Numbered from the stretch's first letter, positions 46,226 through 58,914 are shown. The stretch: DNA of 64,000 nt from Podaxis mareebaensis (GCA_018524725.1 JAEUWP010000207.1:62001-126000); one strand, 5' to 3'. Made by a program: numbers and translations. Notes: a model not told the origin generated them from the letters alone.

Positions 46226-47696
46226 GTTTTGATTCATTTGATCCATTTGGCTCCTGTACTAGGGTTTCTTGTGCGTTGACAACATTTCTATGGGTACATC
46301 TCTGTTCTGGAATTTTCTTGCATTTGGCGGTTTTCCATCGGGTAATCATTACTTCTCCCACCGCATGTCAATGTCTCTGTTGTAGCATACTTCGTCTCTC
46401 GCATCATACGTCTTGCACAGCGTGAAGGTCTCTTTGTATATAAATCCTTTGTTGAAACCAAGCCATCAGGAGGTACTGGTCTATTTTTGGGAGAATTCAA
46501 CGACGGACAATAAATCAAAACGTGTGCTGGCCATCCACCGGCAATCAAGTGGGGAACTTCAACTCAGGAGCTCACGCACGCCTTGGCAATCGTGAAAAAA
46601 CCGAAAGAGTCATTTCAGCAATAAATTGAAGATTCAAGGGGATCATGTCATTGTCATGCGCCGGTTACTTTCGACGTCGCCTCTAGCCTTGGCTTGATCA
46701 CATGTGGACATCATCTTGCCCGGACGTCGCGCAAGTTCAACTGTTCGAAGCGGCGAAGCTTCATACAAGGTTTGGCTAACTCCGAGTGTAGTGGACCTAG
46801 GCATGGAGCTCTCTGGAGATGGGATGCGCACGTCTTCTTGCGCGAGGCCAAATGACAGTTGGAGCGCACACGTGGACACGTAAATTGTAGTGCAACTTTC
46901 GGTTTTAGGAATTGGAAGACGGTTCTTCGAGCAGGAACCATATGAATGAATGCGACACATTCATTGTCGGAGCATTTTTGTGTGGTTGCCAACAGACTGA
47001 CTATTGCCTGAACCTCCAGGAAATCGCGATGAAAGGGTCCACAAAGCGGATAACTCGGCTGGGTTGCATCAACCATGCAAAACGTATTGCCGGTAAATGA
47101 GTGGATTACGTTGAGCCGATCACCAACATCTGAAAGTTCACGGGGGCGGCAAGGAAGTAGACGTCAAAAAAGCTGACATCGTATGTCATGTTCAGCTGGT
47201 ACACAACGAGACAGGTGGATTTTGAAGAAAGTAAGCGGGTTTCTAATTGTATATATCGTTGGATACAAAATGTTTTTTCGGGCGAGCCGGCACTTTCGGA
47301 ACGGCAGTAGCAGGCCTGATTGGGGTGATCGTGTGTGCACCTGACCAATAGTATAGTGGGACAAAGATCCGACCAATGGAAGTGAGGATGTTACTAACTT
47401 ACAGTTAGAAGAAGAGGATTCAGAGAATGGTACTACTTAGATAGTATACAATAATACAGGAGGTGGAACTAAAAAAAAGCAGGGTATGACGATGAGAGTG
47501 ACGAGGGTGAGTAAAGGGTGCGAGGGAAGCTATGAGGAATGCGTAGGGTGACGTGATTCAAGGTAGGTTACACGATTAGCGTGGGAAGTGGAAAGAATGA
47601 AAATAAAAGCGGCGTCTTTTTTTTTTTCCTCTTCATCTCATCTTAAGACCCGCATCCATCTCCTGCCGACTTCTTGGAGGCCAACCTCCACTGTTC
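46226..47696. other. Intergenic region before CPA1, nothing recognised
   Basis: About 1.5 kb. A minus-strand open frame at 46711-47076 begins with a true ATG and has 121 codons but no known motif or splice partner. The last 150 bases carry T-rich and CT-rich promoter-like sequence ahead of the CPA1 uORF. Confidence 0.4.
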
Positions 47697-47762
47697 ATGC
47701 TCTTTACCAAGAACACTAGAGACGAGTCAGTTCTCCCATATAATCCCACCTTCTGGTGCTGA
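47697..47762 (+). promoter_or_regulatory. 21-codon upstream ORF in the CPA1 leader
   Basis: ATG at 47697 opens a 21-residue peptide, MLFTKNTRDESVLPYNPTFW plus Cys, with its stop 76 bases before the CPA1 start. Arginine-specific CPA1/arg-2 genes of ascomycetes carry an arginine attenuator peptide of about 24-25 residues in this place that stalls ribosomes. Length and position fit; the ascomycete core (Asp-Tyr-Leu, Asp-x-Leu-Trp) is not evident, though a Trp sits near the end. Confidence 0.45.
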
Positions 47763-47838
47763 CCTTTTCCTCCAGTTACCTCGGCGACCTCGTGTTTTCC
47801 CTCTTGGGCCTCTAAATACCTCGCACAACCAGACAATA

Positions 47839-49326
47839 ATGCTCGCTCGACACATCTTTCGCGTTCATAAGTTTGCCAGGGGCCTCGCTACCCACGCAGA
47901 GACCTTTTCTGGCCTCCCCGCAGCTCTCCACCTCAAGACGGGCCAGACCTTCAAGGGTAAATCTTTTGGCGCCCCTCGTAGTCTCTTTGGTGAAACAGTC
48001 TTCTCGACCTCTATCACTTCCTGTGAGTTGCGCCCTAAGCTATTTGTGTCGATCATTAACTGATCAACGGTCCGATCCTCCTCGATCACAGATACTGAAT
48101 CTATGACCGATCCTTCTTATCGAGGCCAAATCCTCGTCTTTACTACGCCCATGATTGGAAACTATGGCGTGCCGCACAACAGGGCCCCGTATGACTCCCA
48201 GGACGTCGGTGTTGTCCTTGAATCCAAGGGCATCCAATGTTCTGCTGTCGTCGTCGGAGATGTTGCTGAGCGTTTCTCACACTACGCCGCTGTCGAATCC
48301 CTCGCATCATGGTGCAAGCGCCACAATGTGCCAGGTATCACTGGAGTGGATACACGTGCGATCACCACGCTCTTGCGTGACCAGGGTACAACTCTCGGTC
48401 GCGTTGCTGTCGGTCCCGATGCCTGCCTACCTGCTCCTCAACCTCACGAATATTGGGATCCTACCACGGAGAACCTTGTTGACCAGGTCTCTACCAAGGT
48501 TCCGTATGAGCTTAACCCCAATGGCGATATCCGCATTGCAGTTCTCGACTTTGGTGCCAAAGCTAATATCCTTCGTTCTCTGGTCCGCCGGGGTGCTGCG
48601 GTCACCGTCTTCCCCTGGAATTACGACTTTAACGCGGTCAGGGACCAATTCGATGGTCTTTTCTTGACCAACGGACCCGGTTCCCCTTCCCACTGTATGG
48701 AAGCCGCGCTTAATCTCCGTAAGACCATCCAGGAATGGAACAAACCTATCTTCGGTCTTTGCATGGGTCACCAGGTCATCGGTATGGCTGCTGGTCTCGA
48801 GGCGTATAGGATGACTTTCGGGAACCGCGGCCATAACCAACCTGTCTTGGCCCTTGCTTCTTCGGGCTCCATCAAGGCTGGTCGTGTCTATGTCACAAGG
48901 TATGCTGACCTAATTGCTCACGTACCTTGTTTCGGCTGATTCGCTTCGGTAGTCAAAATCATCAGTATGCCCTCAAATTGCAGGATCCCTTCCCTGATGG
49001 TTGGGAACCCTTCTTTATCAACTGTAACGATTCTTCGGTGGAGGGCATCAAGTCGACCGCAGCCTCCGGCAAGAACATCATTGGTGTTCAATTCCATCCT
49101 GAGAGTGCAGGCGGTCCTCTGGACACCATTGAGGTATGTTCCCCTCGCGCATCGAGACTAGTTTACGTGTTGACTCCTATCCCAGATGTTCACCGACTTC
49201 ATCAACGACTGCAAGGCTACTCGACTTGCCTTGGGCCTTGGCTCGAGGGCTAAACTCCAGACTCCGATCGACTATCCTCTGAATGTGCCCTCAAAGTCAG
49301 CACCCGAAGTGACCGTCTCTGCTTAG
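47839..49326 (+). CDS. CPA1: Carbamoyl-phosphate synthase, arginine-specific small (glutaminase) chain
   Basis: Supplies ammonia from glutamine to the large chain for carbamoyl phosphate in arginine synthesis. Four exons (47839-48022, 48092-48899, 48953-49133, 49186-49326) give 437 residues. The start MLARHIFRVHKFARGLATHA is a mitochondrial targeting peptide. The N-terminal domain has FTTPMIGNYGVPHNRAPYDS and VPGITGVDTRAITTLLRDQG. The class I amidotransferase domain has TNGPGSP, the nucleophile in IFGLCMGHQVIGMAAG, and the catalytic His-Glu pair in GVQFHPESAGGPLDT. Complete and probably active. The small uORF ahead suggests translational control by arginine. Confidence 0.95.
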
Positions 49327-49587
49327 AAGAAAAGTCTGTTTCTATTTAGGAAAAAAAAAAAAACATTACCGCCTATCTTGTCTTGTCTTTTCCCATCCTG
49401 TGCCTGCCTATGTCTTTTTCCCCCGCTGCATCTGTAATATGTATGTACTATCGCCGCGAATGTCGAATACATGAATATATAAATATAGATCTGGTTTACA
49501 CACTTGGTTGATTGGTGCTTGGAGCGATTACCCAGTCAGGTGATCATAAATAGGCTTTGGGGACTGGAAAATCGTTCTGCTTCAGCC

Positions 49588-51314
49588 ATGAACTATCTTG
49601 ACACTTACGACATTGCGGCAAGCTCAGGGGGATCGTCAACACCCCCACCCAATCGACCGCAACAGAGCCTGAACGAAGAAGTTAATCAAGTCATTGGACA
49701 ATTAGGTCGCTTCTGGGGAGGTTTCAGAAAACAGGCGAGCTCCACCCCTTTTCTCTCCTGCACCTCATATTCATCAATTGACCAGAGCCAAACTGTCTTT
49801 GAAACAGCCCGGAAGGACCTTGGAGGTGTTGTTACTCAGGCACAAAAGGAGTTGAACAAACTTACGACGGCTGGGACCACATCTACTGCGGAAGACTCAA
49901 GTACTGAAGAAGGGACACCGAGATCTGGCCCCGCAGAAGACAAGGAAGAGGTTACACCAACGTCATCTTCTACTGCAACACTCAAGGAAACAGACGCAAG
50001 TGCAGGCTCTTCCGCCGAACCTTCAGATGCCTCCAGTCCTCCCCAATCCCAATCAGGCTGGAGCACTCAGGCTCTCTTCTCCCGGCTACAATCTGCACTT
50101 CCCCCAAATGTCGTCTCAACTGTACAAAACCACATCCCCGAATCACTCAAACATGCTTCCGAGAACATTGACCTCGCACAACTGCGCACAAATCTCCTTT
50201 CCGAGGTTCAAAGAATCCAAGGTGTTACGCGAGCACAAGCGGAGGAGTATGTCCATAAGAGTGAAGCGCTGTTGCGGGAAGCGGTGAAAGAAGCACAGGA
50301 GGTGTTTAGGGATGCTGTCAAGGTTATTCCGCCTGAAGAAGCCAACCCCGCGTCGACTTCCGGATCGTCCGGGCTCATTTGGGACGGAACTGATATGTGG
50401 ATGCTGCCGACAGAGACTGAAGCGGGTGCTGGTCTGGCAGATGATAGTGCCACCGGATCTGGGAAGGGGAAGAGTGTTAACAATGATGCTGGAGTGGCTG
50501 CTGTGGCTACGCGGGCTGAAGCGTTGTTGAGAAGGCTAAGGCACGATCCTGCGATTGTGCGGATGGATCCTGAAGCAGATGAAGCTACGAAAGAGAAGTA
50601 TATTTCGTGGCTCGAGAAGGAGGTTAACTCGAAGGATGGTGGTATTGAAGGTAAAGAATGGCGAACAGTGATCGCCAAGACCATGGATGATACCACCGAT
50701 GGCAAAGCCCTTGCGAGTTTGAAGGATACGCTCGGTAAGTGGTGAAATCAAACTACGTCTCATGTTGTGGGTTAGCTCATGACACCGATCCGGCCTAGTT
50801 CCTTCCGAATTCACTGAGGTGGAGTTCTGGCAACGGTTCTTCTTCCGCACGCACCAGATCAAGGAAGAGGAGGAAAAGCGGAAGGCTCTACTGCAAGGTT
50901 TGGTATTACTCTTCGGACCTTTCTCGCGTCTTACAACGTGCACGATTAGTGACTACCGAGAGTGAAGACGATTTTGATTGGGATGATGAGGACTCCGATG
51001 AGGAAGCAAACGAAACCAAGCGGCCGACCACAAAGGACACAACACCCTCTAGGTCTTCGGTACGTCACAAAAGTCACTTCTTCCGCCTTTCTCTGACTTA
51101 TATATGCTCATCTTCAAAGGCACCTGTGTCTACGGATAGCCCTGCTCTTGCTCCTCCCCAATCGATAGCCACAACCCGGGAGAGCAGTCTGGACAGTTTT
51201 GACGTTGTATCTTCAGCAAATGCAAGCGTTTTAGGGGAAGGTCAGAAACAACCTAGCAAAGCCAGAGAGGGTGACGATGATGAGGAAGAGGACGATGACA
51301 GTGATTGGGAGTAA
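49588..51314 (+). CDS. BSD-domain protein (Dos2/BSDC1-like)
   Basis: Five exons (49588-49734, 49786-50734, 50799-50897, 50950-51060, 51121-51314) sum to 1500 bases, 499 residues. The N-terminus EEVNQVIGQLGRFWGGFRKQ then SQTVFETARKDLGGVV is the conserved start of this family. The BSD domain covers SWLEKEVN to VPSEFTEVEFWQRFFFRTHQ, with the hallmark Phe-Trp. The tail is acidic (DDDEEEDDDSDWE). Budding-yeast Dos2 and human BSDC1 are the nearest known proteins; their role is poorly defined. Intron 1 (51 bp, 49735-49785) has a GC donor and AG acceptor. If retained, it would add 17 residues in frame, but the family sequence runs straight across it. Confidence 0.85.
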
Positions 51315-52340
51315 ATTCTTGCTCCGAGTTCTCTTTCCAACGTAACGGTTTTGTCCTGATCACCGTGGTATGGGTGTTGTGACCATATGATTTGTATTTC
51401 TAGTGTACCTCTTCCTGCTTTCAACGCAGCGCTCTGTTATGGACTAACTACTGACCCGACAATACCTGATCAGATGATGTTGGCCTGGGCCTCGTGTTGT
51501 GGCACAGGCACGCAATGATGATCAGATACCCATACGTCTGAACATATGATCGTCCAAAGGCGGCTTCATCCACAAAGAAAATAAGACATAATTTCCTGTC
51601 ATAACGCTAACGCATATAAGTAGCGCTGAAAGTGGAGCTTGGCTGTCTTTCCTACCCAATACAATGCCACTTGCATAACCCTTCCGTAACAGCGGGGTTA
51701 TTTTTTGAGAGATGATCACCCCGACGACATATCACCGGCCCTAATGGACATTGGACATCTCCGGCGGTATTGAAGGACAGCATGCACCCATGAAGTCCCA
51801 CTCTAAAAGCCTCGGGCACTCATCTCGCATGCGGTAATGGTACAGGAGGCATGAAGGTTGAGTCCACATGCGGAAAGCCAAGGAGCCAAGCTACGAATCG
51901 GACGACCTGCAGTCCAATCACCAAGGAACGTGCCAAGGGATGAGGGGTCTTTCCTTGACAGTTCGAGCGTTTGTTCCGAGCGGGCGGTTCCCCAACTGCA
52001 CCCAACAAGGGCATTGCTTTGGCCAGGAATGAATATTAATGAATTGCCTAGACATATTGTTGGGTGTTTCAGGGGGGTTGTAAGCGTGAGAGTGTATCGA
52101 ATGTCGTAAACTTGAAGACACAAGGGGTACATACGCACACAGAAAGACAGCAGGATTGTTACGGTATCTGTTCATCCAGCTTAAGCTAAGTATTTGTTAC
52201 ATGAAACCATGCGTAGTTAACCGAGCAACATGCCAAGTACAATATATCGCCTTGAATTCGCAAGAGAAAGATCACAAAACAAAACAATGAATGAATGAAA
52301 ACCCAAAGTCCCAAAAAACCTCACGACAAGGCATTATAGG
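51315..52340. other. Intergenic region, nothing recognised
   Basis: About 1 kb between the convergent BSD-domain and MFS genes. Open frames at 51.8-52.2 kb on both strands have no known motif. It should hold two 3' UTRs. Confidence 0.45.
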
Positions 52341-54087
52341 TCAAAGGGTATAGTAGAAGCCAGGAGTACCTTCATTGATACCCTTCCCATCTCGAGCCTG
52401 CTTGTTCTTAGCCACATAGTTAAAAGTAAGGAGCAAGCACAGAGCGATGATCAGGAACTGGCAGCCCATAGTGGCCCAAATGCCGTTGAGGTACCTAGGG
52501 AAATCTTCCTGGCGGTAGACGGTGGTCGCGAAGATGCCGCCAATACCGCCGAAGGCGATCGTCACCGCAGTTGAAACTGCACGCTTCGAGTGGGAGACGA
52601 TGTTGTTGGCTTGCTGTAGTGAAGAGTCAGGAACTCATGAAAAGTCCGAGAGAGGAAGGGGGAAGACGTACGTAGGCCAGGACGCCAGGCACACATCCAG
52701 AAGCTCCTGCATTGGTAAGGAAGAGACCAAAGTAGCGGGCACCGTTGGATTTTGCGTAAGCCGTAACGATAAGGCCAACCATTGTAATACAGGATTGAAC
52801 AACGAGCCATGGCGCCCGTTTCTTAGTCTTGTCGCCAAGGGAAGCAAAGAGGAAACAAGAAATAGCAGCAACCACGTAAGGAGGCGCTGTAAGGATAAGA
52901 GCCATGGTGGTAGAATAACCCATAGAGTGAAGGATGATCGTGATGAAGAAACCAATGGCGTAGGCGGGCATGGTGGAGCACATGAACATGAGAGCATATG
53001 CCCAGAGAGTCCAGTCAGAAAGATGGGTGAGGATTTTCTTCAATGTGATCTCGTCGGGGATGGAATCGCCACGGTCCCGTTCAACACGATCAAGGATCAT
53101 CTACATTGGGTATGAGAATGGTAAGTAGCGATGATCAACAGAACGCTTCACTTTAGTTTGTTCCTCGGTGAGGAAAGTGTTTTTGTCAGGGAAATCGGCA
53201 ACGTAAAGGTATGTGAGAATACCGAGGACGATGGTGATGAGGCCTTCAATTACGAAGATCCACTGCCACCCAGCAAGACCACCCCTCCCTTTGAGAAAGG
53301 TGAGGGCATATGCGAACAGCGACGAGAATCCACCAAGAACTATGGATGTGAGATAGAAAACAGCCAGACTATGAAGAAGTTTAGACATCGCGAATGTGTG
53401 TTCGAGAGAAGGTGAAGTACTCACCGCTTCTGGACTTCGTGACGCTTGTACCAGGTGGTGATAATGAATACAAGTGCGGGGAAGAAACCAGCTTCGAATA
53501 TACCGAGGAGCACACGGGTAGCGCAGAGCTGACCCCAAGTCGTTACGAACCCCATACCAAGCTGAGCAATGCCCCAACCAACAACACAGATAGTGAGCCA
53601 TGTCCGTGCACCCAGCCACTTGAGGACCAGGTTGCCGGGTAATTGCCTGATATTTTCATTAGGTGCAGTCAGACGGGACAAAGGAGAAACGTACAGAAGG
53701 ATATATGGTATGAAATAGATCATGGAGGCGATGGAGTAACGGTCACCGATATTGAGTTTCTAGGTATATGGAACAGTGTTGAAATAGGATAAAAGGTTGG
53801 CTCAGAGAACTCACAAGGTCGCCTTCCATACCAGCCGTACGGGCAATACCCAAGTTTGTACGATCGATGAGAGCGACCGCATAGAGGAAGCCAAGGAGGG
53901 GAAGCATACGCAAATCGATCTTCAGGCTGCAGCAACTGGTCAGCGAAGGCGAGTGGCCCGGAACACGGGATACATACAGAGTCCTCCTCAGGAAACCTGG
54001 GGGATAACTGGGTTCTTGGGGAATCCCCTCCTTCCCGGCGTCCTCGAGCTTGAGGTCGGCCGAGCTGTGCTTGGAGTCTGAGGCCAT
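52341..54087 (-). CDS. MFS anion:cation symporter, allantoate/nicotinate permease type
   Basis: Plasma-membrane transporter of the Dal5/Tna1 group, which takes up small organic acids such as allantoate or nicotinate with protons. The start MASDSKHSSADLKLEDAGKE is cytoplasmic. Family landmarks are LRMLPLLGFLYAVALIDRTN (first helix with the Asp-Arg-Thr-Asn block), GNLVLKWLGARTWLTICVVG, TRVLLGIFEAGFFPALVFII, YLYVADFPDKNTFLTEEQ, and the C-terminal half HSMGYSTTMALILTAPPYVV to GIWATMGCQFLIIALCLLLT. About twelve membrane segments are expected. Seven or so exons with short introns. Substrate cannot be read from sequence. Confidence 0.88.
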
Positions 54088-55484
54088 CGTCGAGAATTGA
54101 GGTCCTTGTCGCTTGAGGTAGCAACACGCTTTTTATATGCCGTTGAAAAGAAACAAGGGACCAAAGACCAAAGCAGCGGCACGGCGTCAATCTGCGCCAA
54201 GGTACGCCAAGGCCGCGTGGACCTGACAAGTCGAGCAAGGAAGCATTTTCTATGAAGAGAAGTTGTGAAATTGGGAGTGTAGGGCGCTCTACCAGCTCAG
54301 CTGTGCATGATCACAAGACCAATTGGGAGTGCTGGAGATACACAGCAGACGTACTGCGGGTGCAATAGTAGAGCCACCTGCGAAAATAGATGGGAGTGCA
54401 TTAGAATGGCCTTCCGTTTGCCTGGATTTGTCCACTTCCACTAGGATCACTCCAGAAGTGGCGAGGGCGGAAGCTGGAGATTGGATAGGGAGTCACTGCT
54501 ATGATAGTATACAGTTGGCCAAGAATAGGAAGTCCCTATGGTGCGAATGATCAGAAAATAACGGATAGGCTCATGTCGAAAGTTATAAGTATGCTGGTCT
54601 ACTTGTGTAGTCAACACCAGTCTGTAACAATCTACACGGGCGAGCCGACCCTGTCGAGGGACAGTTGGTTGTTGTTTGTCCTCCATTGAGCCATTTTCGA
54701 AGTTGACCGATCGGAGATCTATGGCAGTGCTTGCGATCGAGGGCAGCCTTGGTTAATGTCTGTCCAAAAACTCTAGCCATGACTAGGTTCTCTCGACGGT
54801 CGTAGAGGTGAACGGAGACGCAGGGATAATTAGCGTTTACAGGAGAGTTGAGGCGTCATATGTTGGACCCACGCTCTCAGGCTGGAGCTGCCTTCATTGG
54901 TCATTAACCACATTTTCCCGTTGGTATATAATGAAGCATACCTGTTTGGAGGTGTTGCGATGGAAGTGTTTAGACTCTTGTTACAACCTCACGAAACCGT
55001 GTAGGACACTCGATCTCTAATCACTTCTATTGTCGTCTCCTTCCTCGTCCTGCGAGATACTTGAAAATTAAGATTCAATGCTACTGACCCCCATAAGTGT
55101 TTGGTTCAATGGGGAAGTCTGATGCCTTGCGGCCAGTGTGACCGGAAAGTATCTTTTGAGGCGGAATTTGATAGGAATATAGTTGGGAGGCCAAATAAAA
55201 AAAACCTCCCGGAGTCGAGAGCGGCTTTTGGGCTTGCCCACATTACGAGAGAGCAATGAAAGCATTGAGACGAACCGCTGCACCGTACAAAGAGAATAGA
55301 TTCTCAATCACATTTCTGAGGTATCCAGGCTGTCACAATGCAATAATTTCTGATGTCAGTATTAGAACAGATTGATGACGTGTGACGGAGCACATCATCG
55401 GTCAGGTTCGTCCAGTGCAACGACCTCCAGGTTCTCAACAATTTCAACACCTCTACGCGGGTCGTTAGAGATCTCCACACCTCT
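54088..55484. other. Intergenic region, nothing recognised
   Basis: About 1.4 kb between divergent starts of the MFS gene and phosphoesterase copy B. It contains a tRNA D-arm-like string (see rejected items) and short open frames only. Confidence 0.45.
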
Positions 55485-57659
55485 ATGAGGTCTGATTACC
55501 GCCTGAGCTTCAAATCGCCGCGCCGTCTGTACTCACAAACCGTCACTACCAACGCACTCCGGCTGTTGTGGGCCCTACTCATCATCTGGGGTGAACTGGG
55601 AGTGTATTTCTGGAGCCTGTCCTCATGTAGATGGCCTACGCCTAAGGTGAATTATCTCTGGGCTTGGCTATTGGCCAACTGTTGATCGTGCACACTTCAT
55701 AGACGTCTGGAGAAGCCTTGCACGTGTTGTTGATATCGGACACGCAGATTCATAGCCCTCAGTCGTCCTCGTTATTTCCTCATGTTCAAGGTTTCGTTGT
55801 CAATCAATTTCTTAAGAAAAGCTGGCACGTCACAAGTCGCCTCAAGCCCCATGTCATATTTTTCTTAGGTGATATGCTAGCCAATGGCAAGTCCGCGAGG
55901 AGCGAGGCTCAGTGAGTGTTTGGATTTCTTTCGTGCTTGGTTCGGTAACATCTATATCTGTTCTTAGATATGCTGGACTCGTCCAGAAATTTAAAACAAT
56001 CTTCCCTCTCGAAGCATCAACTTTGGTATATTACCTACCGGGCAACAATGACGTAGGGTGGGTCCTCGACCGTGCTTGTCATTTGGGCTTAGATTGAAAT
56101 AATCTCGGACAGGATGGGCGTCCTCGCATCTTCAAATGCCCGCACGTACTATCAAAAATCTTTCGGTCCGCTCAACGAGCTAATCACCCTCAAAAACCAC
56201 ACATTCCTGGCGTTAGACGCACCCAGCTTAATCGACGAGGACTATCAAAGGAACGCTCGTGGAGTATCATTTGACCAATGGGAACCAATTCCCGGAGGCG
56301 CTGTAGAAGCTGTTCAACGTACTGCTGCCCGTGAGTACCCTAATGTTCTTTTGTTCAGAGAAGCTGAGAAGTCCGGATGCCACTTCCCTAATAGAACAAT
56401 ATCACCCTCTTATATTGTTGTCTCACATCCCACTGTATCGACCTGATGCCGCTTCTTGTGGACCCCTTCGTGAAAAAGGGACGATCACTCGGGGTGTCGG
56501 GCATGGATATCAAAACGCCCTCGGAAAGCAGACGACGGCCTTCTTGATGAAGGCTCTTCAACCCGTTGGGATTTTCAGGTACGTGGCTTGTTACACGGTC
56601 GCCGAAACATTCATAACATCGGCATAACGCAGCGGTGATAACCGGGATTACTGTGAATATGTACACAAAGGAACGTCTTTCGGGGTTGTGGGATCCATCC
56701 CAGAAATCACCGTCAAATCCTTCTCCCCAGCTCCGCGAATCCGTCGCCCCGGATTTCAACTTCTCTCCATTATAGATCCGGCAAATATAGCATCCTCCCA
56801 ACAATCCTTCCTCCACCGTCCGTGCCTTCTCCCGGATCAGAAATCTATTTTAACCGCCTACACATGGTGGTTCATCTCAACCCTTTGCGTTCTCCTCATT
56901 CTCAACGTACAACGTGTCCGCCGCTTCCGCTTAACCAAATTCGTCGGATTTTCCTTGACACCTTCGGCACCCAGCAGTAACCACACTTCACCCTTGCTCC
57001 AAGATACGGACGGGCAGTCGCCGATATGGTCACCACACACACCTTTCATGCCGGCGGGAAACACTCGACCTCCTATGCCCTCGACATTCCGTACGCCCGT
57101 AGCTCCAGCTACACCGACGTTCAGAGCGTCGTCGAGGCCAATGACACCGCAAGGCTTTGATTCGCCTATGCTCACCCCGCAGTTCATACCCTCACTTGAA
57201 GGCGAAGAAGATTCGATGTTCCCAGATCGATATACCACGCAGCGAGAGATACGACACCCGAGTGATGAAGAGTGGTCACCTATTGGGCGTGATGAATACC
57301 TCGACTCGAGTTTGAATACCCAGACCACTGATGAATCCCGACGGTTTTCAGCACCGTCGCAGTTCATTTCAGCTCCTGGAGGTGCCCCGACGCATCATAG
57401 GAGACAGAGCAGCTTGTCCCAGCCGTGGTCGTGGACGTTTGTGCTGAGAGGCAGACGGCGACGGATCACGCTTCGGGTCCCAAAACTCGCTACGTGTTGG
57501 AGCGGTTGTAAGGATATTTTTGAGATTTTGCGAGATGTTGATCGAAGGACCCTCCTTCGTAGACGGAGAGGCATCATTGGATCTACCCTCATTGAAAGCG
57601 GTTCGGTTTTCTTGCCCGCGGCCGTCATATGGCTGATTATTAACTATTGGATGTTTTGA
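55485..57659 (+). CDS. Cdc1/Ted1-like metallophosphoesterase, copy B
   Basis: Paralog of the gene at 39-40.8 kb, on the other strand. The start MRSDYRLSFKSPRRLYSQTV is followed by a membrane helix (LRLLWALLIIWGELGVYFW). The blocks are HVLLISDTQIHSPQS, VIFFLGDMLANGKS, VYYLPGNNDVGMG, LLSHIPLYRPDAASCGPLRE and SGDNRDYCEYVHKG. Compared with copy A, GNHD is GNND and GDDHDYC is GDNRDYC; both changes touch metal-site motifs. The C-terminal half has a helix (TWWFISTLCVLLILNVQ), a 150-residue Ser/Pro/Thr-rich segment and a last helix (FLPAAVIWLIINYWMF). Several short introns. Probably acts in ER or Golgi; activity may differ from copy A. Confidence 0.85.
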
Positions 57660-57842
57660 TCGTTGCTTTCGATTTCTCCTTGTCATACTATTAAGGACTT
57701 TCCCAATGGACATTGTCACATATAGTATTGTGTATTACAAGCTGGTTAGTTGAGTATTGATATTAGATGTAACCCACATGCATCCATGTCGATTAGTACC
57801 GTATGGGTACAACATCTCAAGATGAGAGCGGACCATGAAACA

Positions 57843-58720
57843 TTAGTTGGATTGAACCGGACATGTGGGTTGACGCCAGAATGCAAGCTGAGTGAGTAAA
57901 AATCCTCCAACACCCAATACTATCAAGAGAGTGCATCAGCCCACCGGACGCAACGCCGAGGCATGAAAGAACACTTACAGTATCCAGTAACCTTCTCCAG
58001 AGGCGAATGGAAATAGACTGATGTGGTATAGCTGGCCAATAGCCAGATTCCAATGAGAAGCAAATTGCCAATAACAGCGAGTTTATGGATTAATGTCCAG
58101 TTAGGCGTACACAACGACGGGCGGAGTTGGTCAGCAAGGAAGAGGATCGACAAGGTGAGGAGGAATATGTGTCCGGAGACGTCGTGGCCTCTGTGTAGTC
58201 GTGGGAGACCTTGCCAATCCAGCGGGAGAGGCGCGATATTCTTGATGTTTGCGAAAAAATGGGGATGTGATGAAGGCCCAACGACTGTTCGACTGTAGCA
58301 GATATCCGCAGGGAGAGTGACGAAAACCCCGTTGGGCAGTCGAATCATACATGCTCCGCCGGAGGCAACGATGACCCGGTCAAGGAGCGAAGGACCAAAG
58401 AACCACATCGTGAATACGATCCAGACTGAGGTCGCGAGTGCCCACTTGATAACTCGACGCCTGGTACGTATGTGGGGTGTACTGGTAATCCACAAGAAGA
58501 AGAAAAGGAGTGTCGTCCATCCCCATGCTTTCTTGATGAAGTAGACATTGAGGATGTTGTGTTTGCTGGCGAAATAATGCGTGTCGCTGAGGGGGTGGGG
58601 GAGGCCGCTGAGGAGGGGGTTGGAGGTGTCGAGGTAGGTATCGTAAGTGATTGAGTATGCTGTTCCAAAGAGAACCACCGCAGTGAGAGCTGCGAATGCG
58701 ATATGTCTTGGATCAGGCAT
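57843..58720 (-). CDS. FIT/Scs3-family lipid-droplet biogenesis protein
   Basis: ER membrane protein of the FIT2/Scs3 family, linked to lipid-droplet formation and phospholipid balance; FIT2 acts as an acyl-CoA diphosphatase. Two exons (58720-57979, 57919-57843) give 272 residues. About six membrane segments. The two catalytic His blocks are present: RGHDVSGHIFLLTLSILFLA, and SVYFHSPLEKVTGYLLGVGG, the latter spanning the intron. The tail ends QPTCPVQSN. The start MPDPRHIAFAALTAVVLFGT fits a first helix near the N-terminus. It ends 180 bp past phosphoesterase copy B, tail to tail. Confidence 0.88.
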
Positions 58721-58914
58721 AGGTGATCAGGGAGATGTACTCGCCTTGAGTATTCGTGTACATGTGCGTTCTGAGGTGCGGCGTCATTGAGGCAGAGCAG
58801 ATTCCCACGGGTCTCCAGCATCAGCACCACTTGAAGTACACAACTTAATCCTCCTCTACGTTACAAATATAATACAATTGGTCCCACCGCGAGGCCAGCA
58901 AGCCATTGGTAGCT

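Noticed and set aside
46711..47076. 121-codon minus-strand open frame before CPA1
   Set aside because: It starts with ATG but shows no motif, no splice partner and no protein-like pattern that I can defend.
54270..54320. tRNA-like string (minus strand, AGCTGGTAGAGCG, like a D-arm)
   Set aside because: No T-arm GTTCGA sequence or acceptor stem follows at the right distance; most likely chance.
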